Source: an uncultured Chthoniobacterales bacterium (GTDB lineage Bacteria; Verrucomicrobiota; Verrucomicrobiia; Chthoniobacterales; CAKUMP01). From it: a stretch of DNA of 10,550 nucleotides. The notes under the pieces are model-generated. The model saw only the letters and a list, made by a program, of their open reading frames with translations. It was not told where the DNA came from and ran no database searches. The stretch is from assembly GCA_934667795.1 (NCBI GenBank), contig CAKUMP010000060.1, forward strand, positions 1 through 10,550, in the 5' to 3' direction. Below are positions 6,029 to 10,550 of this stretch, piece by piece. The position numbers and the translations under genes are program-made. Position 1 is the first letter of the stretch. The number at the start of each line of letters is the position of its first letter.

Positions 6029-7084
6029 TTATAATGTCGCCATATCGATCACAAAGCGGTATTTCACATCACTTTTTAACATCCGCTCATACGCGTCATT
6101 AATTTCGTCCATACGGATCATTTCGATATCTGAAGTAATTCCGTGTTTCCCGCAAAAGTCCAGCATTTCCTGAGTTTCGCCGATACTTCCGATCATGGAG
6201 CCTGCCAGGCTTTTTCGTCCCACAATCAGACTGAAAGCGGCGACAGGTAATGGTTTCTCCGGTGCTCCGACAAGTACCATCGTGCCATCCGTGGACAACA
6301 TCGTCATATAGACATTGAGGTCGTGATCTGCTGAAACACAATCGAGAATAAAATCAAAAGTCCCTGCCTGTGCTTCCATTTCCTCTGGATTTGTGGAAAC
6401 GATCACCTCATGGGCCCCCAGGCGGATTGCGTCTTCTTTTTTTGAGGGAGAAGTGGTGAAAACGACCACATGTGCACCAAAAGCACGGGCGAATTTTACT
6501 CCCATGTGCCCCAGTCCGCCCAGCCCCACAATACCCACTTTTTGTCCGTCCTTTACCTTCCAGTGACGCAAAGGCGAATAAGTCGTGACTCCGGCACAAA
6601 GCAAAGGGGCAACCCCTGCTAAATCCAGATTTTCAGGAATGCGGAGCGCGTAATGTTCGTTTAAAACAATATTTTCAGAATACCCCCCAAAAGTAGGTCC
6701 TCCTATAAAAGGCTCTGTTCCTCCATACGTCCCGATCATACCTGGAGAAAACTGTTCATTTCCAGCCTGACAATGCGGGCAATTTGAATCCCCACCCACC
6801 ATACACCCGACTCCGGCAAGCTCTCCTACCTGGAATTTCGTAACCTTCGCCCCCACCTTCGTAATCCGTCCCACAATCTCATGCCCAGGCACCGCCGGAT
6901 AAACCGTTGATCCCCATTCGTTTCGAGCAAAATGAATATCGGAGTGGCAAACGCCACAATACAAAATCTCTAACTGCACATCATAATCTGTCGGTTCACG
7001 ACGATTGATCGTAGCGGCAGTTAATGGATTAGTTGCGGTTTCTGTCGAATAAGCTTTTAAAGAATAAGAGGTGTGGTCTGACAT
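6029..7084 (-). CDS. Zinc-dependent NAD(P) alcohol dehydrogenase, YahK/cinnamyl-alcohol-dehydrogenase type
   Basis: Medium-chain dehydrogenase/reductase of the CAD family; members such as YahK mostly reduce aldehydes with NADPH. Catalytic zinc ligands are present: C46 in YCGVCHSD, H68-E69 in PGHE, and C163 in LLCAG. The Rossmann motif GLGGLGHMG is at 187-195, and the TTSPSKK that follows strand 2 (210-216) is typical of NADP(H) preference. The 351-residue length is normal. The structural zinc lobe is odd: where relatives have four cysteines (DSC-x2-C-x2-C-x7-C), this protein has D99, C102, C105 and S113 at what I align as those sites, so two cysteines are lost. It follows the DUF1015 gene by 55 bases but has a likely promoter of its own. 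No strong ribosome binding site precedes the ATG at 7084. Its physiological substrate is unknown. Confidence 0.9.
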   Translation of the reverse strand: MSDHTSYSLKAYSTETATNPLTAATINRREPTDYDVQLEILYCGVCHSDIHFARNEWGSTVYPAVPGHEIVGRITKVGAKVTKFQVGELAGVGCMVGGDSNCPHCQAGNEQFSPGMIGTYGGTEPFIGGPTFGGYSENIVLNEHYALRIPENLDLAGVAPLLCAGVTTYSPLRHWKVKDGQKVGIVGLGGLGHMGVKFARAFGAHVVVFTTSPSKKEDAIRLGAHEVIVSTNPEEMEAQAGTFDFILDCVSADHDLNVYMTMLSTDGTMVLVGAPEKPLPVAAFSLIVGRKSLAGSMIGSIGETQEMLDFCGKHGITSDIEMIRMDEINDAYERMLKSDVKYRFVIDMATL

Positions 7085-7105
7085 AATGATAAAATGTATT
7101 TTCTC

Positions 7106-7134
7106 ATCTTATCACAGATTCCGGCTGTTGTCAT
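7106..7134 (-). promoter_or_regulatory. Candidate promoter of the alcohol dehydrogenase gene
   Basis: On the minus strand ATGACA (7134-7129) differs from the -35 consensus at one base. A 17-base spacer leads to TAAGAT (7111-7106), preceded by TGA, an extended -10. Transcription would start near 7099, giving a leader of only about 15 bases without a clear ribosome binding site. It lies between the DUF1015 stop and the dehydrogenase start, so the latter can be expressed independently. Confidence 0.5.
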
Positions 7135-7139
7135 ACTCC

Positions 7140-8369
7140 TTAAAACGTATGGACAAAAAGTCCTGAACGTAGTTTTGGTTCGAACCAGGTGCTTTTTGGC
7201 GGCATGATTTGCCCGGCATCCGCAATATCCATCAATTGATCGACCGTCACCGGGTATAAACTGAATGCGATCGCGCCAGCACCGGCATCCACCTTCCGCG
7301 TCAACTCTTCTGTTCCACGGATTCCACCCACAAATTCAATACGCGAACTCGTTCTGGGATCTTCAATCCCTAAAATCGGACTCAGAATTCCATCCTGCAA
7401 TTGACTGACATCCAGTTTTGAAACCGGATCCAGTTCCTCATTCGGTTCAAATTGAATTTCATACCAAGCGTGATCCAGATACATCGACACCGAACCCGGC
7501 GCGGTCGGCACCGGAGATGCATTTTCATACAGATTAAAATGCTGACGGATTTCCTGGATGACCTCTTCGGGTTGCAAGCCATTTAAATCGGCGACAATGC
7601 GATTATACGGCAGAATTTTCAATTGGCTTCCCGGAAAAAGAACCGAAAGAAACCAGTTATAATCTTCTTCGCCTGTATGCTCCGGATTTGCTGCGCGTCG
7701 CTCCATTGCCACTCGGGCTGCACTTGCTGTCCGATGGTGACCATCTGCCACATACGCACAATCCACTTTCTCAAACCCTTTGGAAAACGCTTCCGGCGAA
7801 GTCACTTTCCATACCGTATGACGAATTCCGTCCGGTGCTGTAAAATCATACAAGGCAGGCAATGCGGATTCAGCCTCGATTAATTTATTAAGTGCCTCTT
7901 CATCCTTGTAGGTTAAAAAAATGGGTCCTGTATTGGCAGAAAGATCTCCTACCAGGCGCGTCCGGTCATCTTCCTTATCCCGACGTGTTTTTTCATGTTT
8001 TTTGATTAAATCTTTTTCATAATCTTCCACATGACAAACCCCCACGATCCCTGTTTGAGTATGACTGCCCATCGTTTGCCGATACAAATAAACGGCGGGT
8101 TCTGATTCGCGGATTAAAATCCCCTCCTTCTGCAGTTTTTGAAAATTTTCTACTGCTCGCTGATACACCGCGTCACTGTATGGATCGACATCTTCAGCAA
8201 GCTCCAGTTCCGCACGATCTACCCGTAAAAGGCTATACGGATTATCTGCAACTAATTCTCTGGCTTCTTCCGTATTAATAACATCGTAAGGAACACAAGC
8301 CACCTGATGAGCATGATGCGGTACTGGACGCACCCCTTGAAACGCGCGAAATCTAATCATATTTCTCAT
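7140..8369 (-). CDS. DUF1015 family protein (SerK/ParB-fold-like)
   Basis: Member of the DUF1015 family, whose function is poorly established. The start matches the family pattern (MIRFRAFQGVRPVP), followed by PYDV (28-31), DNPYSLLRV, the charged KKHEKTRRDKEDDR segment (123-136) and the hallmark YVADGHHRTASA (206-217). The DGHHR motif recalls the ParB/sulfiredoxin-type fold used by archaeal free-serine kinase SerK, and DUF1015 genes are often found beside serA or serC in other bacteria, so a nucleotide-dependent role around serine is a reasonable guess; neither ser gene is here. No signal peptide or membrane segment is seen. The frame runs up to a TTG at 8390, but the GGAGG at 8382-8386 lies inside that extension and 12 bases before the ATG at 8369, so I chose 8369 (409 residues). 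The next ATG (8360) is a further option. Confidence 0.82.
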   Translation of the reverse strand: MRNMIRFRAFQGVRPVPHHAHQVACVPYDVINTEEARELVADNPYSLLRVDRAELELAEDVDPYSDAVYQRAVENFQKLQKEGILIRESEPAVYLYRQTMGSHTQTGIVGVCHVEDYEKDLIKKHEKTRRDKEDDRTRLVGDLSANTGPIFLTYKDEEALNKLIEAESALPALYDFTAPDGIRHTVWKVTSPEAFSKGFEKVDCAYVADGHHRTASAARVAMERRAANPEHTGEEDYNWFLSVLFPGSQLKILPYNRIVADLNGLQPEEVIQEIRQHFNLYENASPVPTAPGSVSMYLDHAWYEIQFEPNEELDPVSKLDVSQLQDGILSPILGIEDPRTSSRIEFVGGIRGTEELTRKVDAGAGAIAFSLYPVTVDQLMDIADAGQIMPPKSTWFEPKLRSGLFVHTF

Positions 8370-8435
8370 CTTTACCCACTTCCTCCGCAAATCACAACCC
8401 TCTTTCTAAACTTTCTGTCCAAATAGATTCTCCCT

Positions 8436-8462
8436 TTGAAATCTCTGAAACTATGGTATGAT
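8436..8462 (+). promoter_or_regulatory. Candidate promoter of uvrB
   Basis: TATGAT (8457-8462) matches the -10 consensus at five of six bases and is preceded by TGG, an extended -10. TTGAAA (8436-8441) could serve as -35 with a short 15-base spacer, which an extended -10 can tolerate. Transcription would start near 8469, giving a leader of about 54 bases. I found no clear E. coli-type (CTGT-N8-ACAG) or Bacillus-type LexA box, so SOS control is not supported by the sequence. Confidence 0.55.
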
Positions 8463-8522
8463 GAAAGATTCCAGCCATTTCCTTAAGGGTGGTGGGAACA
8501 ACAGACCTTTCACCGTTTGGCT

Positions 8523-10550
8523 ATGGCATTCGATTTATCTTCAGACTATCAACCGCAAGGCGACCAGGAACAGGCAATTTTTAAACTGAGTCAATCTCTG
8601 GAAGCGGAAAATCGGCATCAGACGCTGCTTGGGGTGACGGGTTCAGGGAAAACCTTTACCGTGGCAAATGTTATTCGGGAAATCAATCGCCCCACTCTGG
8701 TCATTTCGCACAACAAAACACTGGCCGCACAATTATATTCCGAGTTCAAACAATTTTTCCCCCACAACGCGGTAGAATATTTTGTTTCCTACTTTGATTA
8801 TTACCAGCCGGAAGCGTACCTGCCACGCACCGACACCTACATTGAAAAAGACTCTTCCATTAACGAAGAAATTGAACGTTTGCGTCTCTCCACCACCAGT
8901 TCTCTTCTGACCCGTCGGGACGTCATTGTGGTGGCCAGTGTTTCCTGCATCTACGGATTAGGCAGCCCTGAAGATTACCTCAACATGCTGTTGAAGATTG
9001 AAGTCGGACAAACTCTTTCCCGGGAAGCATTTCTGGCAAAACTGGTGGATATGCTCTACGAGCGCAATGATATCGCATTCACACGTGGGAAATTCCGTGT
9101 CCGTGGGGATGTCGTCGAAGTCTATCCTGCAAACCTGGATGAACAAGCCATCCGTGTGGAATTTTTTGGGGATGAAATTGATCGAATCACGCAGTTTGAT
9201 CCCCTCACCAGCCACACCCAGGAACAATTAACCTCTCTTGCCCTTTTCCCGGCAAAGCAATTTGTAACGCCTCATGATAAGCTTCTTAAAGCGATGCGTT
9301 CTATTCGTGAAGAATTAAATCTCCGGATTCCGGAACTGGAAGATCAGGGGAAACTTCTGGAAGCGCAACGCTTGAAAATGCGCACAGAGTTTGATTTGGA
9401 AATGATTCAGGAAATGGGATTTTGCAGCGGGATCGAGAATTACTCCCGCCACCTCAGCGGACGTCCACCCGGCTCCCGTCCTTTCACATTACTCGACTTT
9501 TTCCCAAAGGATTACGTTATGGTGGTGGATGAGTCGCATGCGACCATCCCCCAAATTGGCGGGATGTATGAAGGCGATCGCTCTCGCAAATCTGTTCTCG
9601 TGGATTATGGATTTCGCTTGCCCAGCGCGCTCGATAACCGGCCGCTCCGTTTTGAAGAATTCATGGAAATGACCAATCAGATCATTTACGTTTCCGCAAC
9701 GCCCGGACCATTTGAATTAACAAATTCTGTCGTTGGCAATACCCATTATATCCCGGCCAAACGCGGAGAAGGCAATGCGGCAGCTCGTCTCAAGGAAAAT
9801 ACAAATTCCACTTACGAAGAACAGGCGTCCAGACCGTTTGATGTCACAACGCCCAATGCGCCTTTGATTGTGGAGCAGATTATTCGTCCCACCGGACTCC
9901 TGGATCCGAAGATTTCCATCAAACCTCTCAAATCGCAAATTGATGACACCATCGACTTGTGTCGTGAGCGCGTAAAAATAAATGAGCGCGTCCTGATCAC
10001 CACGCTGACCAAACGTACAGCGGAAGATCTGACCGATTATTTGCGGGATGTAGGACTCCGGGTTCGCTATTTACACAGTGATATCGATACCATCGAACGC
10101 GTAGAAATCCTGCGTTCTCTTCGTGCGGCAGAATTTGACATTTTAGTCGGCATTAACTTATTGCGAGAGGGGTTGGATTTACCGGAAGTCAGCCTGGTCT
10201 GTATTTTAGACGCAGACAAGGAAGGGTATTTACGAAGTGAAACGGCCCTCATTCAAACCGCGGGCCGCGCCGCTCGACACGTGAATGGAGAGGTTGTTCT
10301 TTTTGCGGATAAAGTCACGAAAAGTATGCAGGGATTAATCAGTGTGACGGAATACCGTCGCAGCAGACAGATTGCCCATAATAAAAAGCATGGCATTACG
10401 CCTCGCACCGTCAAACGGGCGGTACAGGAAAGCCTGCACATGATCATTCGGGGAAAAGAGGTCGAAGAATCGATCATTCGTGAAACGGGTGGAGATTTTA
10501 ATGTCACAGAGACGTTGCGCGAACTGGAAGCGGAAATGCTGGAAGCATCG
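8523..10550 (+). CDS. uvrB: UvrABC system protein B, excision nuclease helicase subunit (partial, cut at right edge)
   Basis: Central subunit of nucleotide excision repair: UvrA loads it at damage, it verifies the lesion and recruits UvrC. The frame is open for 676 codons to the window edge. Visible parts are the Walker A GVTGSGKT (37-44), the tyrosine-rich beta-hairpin region YFDYYQPEAYLPRTDTY (about 90-106), the UvrA-interacting domain 2, DESH (336-339), SATPG (391-395), LLREGLDLPEV (about 546-556) and the arginine-finger motif GRAAR (581-585). The last residues (ELEAEMLEAS) look like the start of the C-terminal UVR motif that contacts UvrC. Between SATPGPFEL and VEQIIRPTGLLDP there are 50 residues where relatives have about seven, an in-frame insertion of roughly 43. 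The ATG at 8523 is the only good start after the in-frame TAA at 8484, yet no ribosome binding site lies close to it; AGGGTGGTGG is about 30 bases upstream. Confidence 0.95.
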   Translation, partial: MAFDLSSDYQPQGDQEQAIFKLSQSLEAENRHQTLLGVTGSGKTFTVANVIREINRPTLVISHNKTLAAQLYSEFKQFFPHNAVEYFVSYFDYYQPEAYLPRTDTYIEKDSSINEEIERLRLSTTSSLLTRRDVIVVASVSCIYGLGSPEDYLNMLLKIEVGQTLSREAFLAKLVDMLYERNDIAFTRGKFRVRGDVVEVYPANLDEQAIRVEFFGDEIDRITQFDPLTSHTQEQLTSLALFPAKQFVTPHDKLLKAMRSIREELNLRIPELEDQGKLLEAQRLKMRTEFDLEMIQEMGFCSGIENYSRHLSGRPPGSRPFTLLDFFPKDYVMVVDESHATIPQIGGMYEGDRSRKSVLVDYGFRLPSALDNRPLRFEEFMEMTNQIIYVSATPGPFELTNSVVGNTHYIPAKRGEGNAAARLKENTNSTYEEQASRPFDVTTPNAPLIVEQIIRPTGLLDPKISIKPLKSQIDDTIDLCRERVKINERVLITTLTKRTAEDLTDYLRDVGLRVRYLHSDIDTIERVEILRSLRAAEFDILVGINLLREGLDLPEVSLVCILDADKEGYLRSETALIQTAGRAARHVNGEVVLFADKVTKSMQGLISVTEYRRSRQIAHNKKHGITPRTVKRAVQESLHMIIRGKEVEESIIRETGGDFNVTETLRELEAEMLEAS

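Noticed and set aside
7060..7135. Short minus-strand ORF starting at an ATG right after AAGGAG at the DUF1015 stop
   Set aside because: Only one base separates the purine run from the ATG, the frame is 25 codons and runs into the dehydrogenase start; more likely a chance frame.
8370..8390. TTG start at 8390 for the DUF1015 gene
   Set aside because: The strong GGAGG lies inside this extension, so it more likely serves the ATG at 8369.
8411..8430. Possible SOS (LexA) box before uvrB starting at CTGTCC
   Set aside because: The second half-site ACAG is missing and no GAAC-N4-GTTC box is present.
9729..9857. Intein in UvrB
   Set aside because: Far too short, and without the Cys/Ser start and His-Asn end that splicing requires.
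9717..10507. Several minus-strand open frames of 60-85 codons
   Set aside because: They are antisense shadows of uvrB with no recognisable features.

Overview
This 10.55 kb window is an ordinary, gene-dense stretch of bacterial chromosome. It holds housekeeping and metabolic genes, two tRNA genes and a short tandem repeat. The organism cannot be fixed from the sequence. The genes are of bacterial type, base composition looks moderate (not computed), and the promoters look like standard sigma-70 promoters, often with an extended -10. A PVC-superphylum (Planctomycetes/Verrucomicrobia/Chlamydiae-like) or similar Gram-negative source is only a guess.

Layout: (1) Positions 1-103 hold the possible tail of an upstream gene and a weak intrinsic terminator. 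(2) 104-2138, plus strand: pgsA (phosphatidylglycerophosphate synthase) overlaps der (double GTPase for 50S ribosome assembly) by 8 bases. (3) 2130-2182 is a perfect 7-bp tandem repeat that starts inside the der stop region and fills most of the gap to the convergent bioA. (4) 2207-3788 (or 3827), minus strand: a small protein gene I do not recognise, overlapping and upstream of bioA (biotin synthesis aminotransferase). (5) 3903-3978: tRNA-Ala(CGC), plus strand. (6) 3984-5676, minus strand: lipA (lipoyl synthase) followed 19 bases later by a polyprenol-phosphate-type GT2 glycosyltransferase. (7) 5677-5945: the longest non-coding gap, with a good promoter for the next tRNA and a possible decayed short reading frame. 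(8) 5946-6022: tRNA-Arg(ACG), plus strand. (9) 6029-8369, minus strand: a DUF1015 protein and then a zinc alcohol dehydrogenase of the YahK/CAD type with its own likely promoter. (10) 8523 to the right edge, plus strand: uvrB, cut off by the window just as its C-terminal UVR motif begins.

The genes do not form one pathway. pgsA-der, the small gene-bioA and lipA-glycosyltransferase look like separate short transcription units; the cofactor genes bioA (biotin) and lipA (lipoate) are neighbours but are split by tRNA-Ala and the glycosyltransferase. Both tRNA genes end only 5-6 bases from the stop codon of a convergent protein gene.

I found no defence system, mobile element, CRISPR array or other clearly new system. 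The points most worth a second look are a roughly 43-residue insertion in UvrB between the helicase SATP motif and the RPTGLLDP segment, the heptamer array at the der stop, the alcohol dehydrogenase that has lost two of its four structural-zinc cysteines, and the unassigned gene coupled to bioA.
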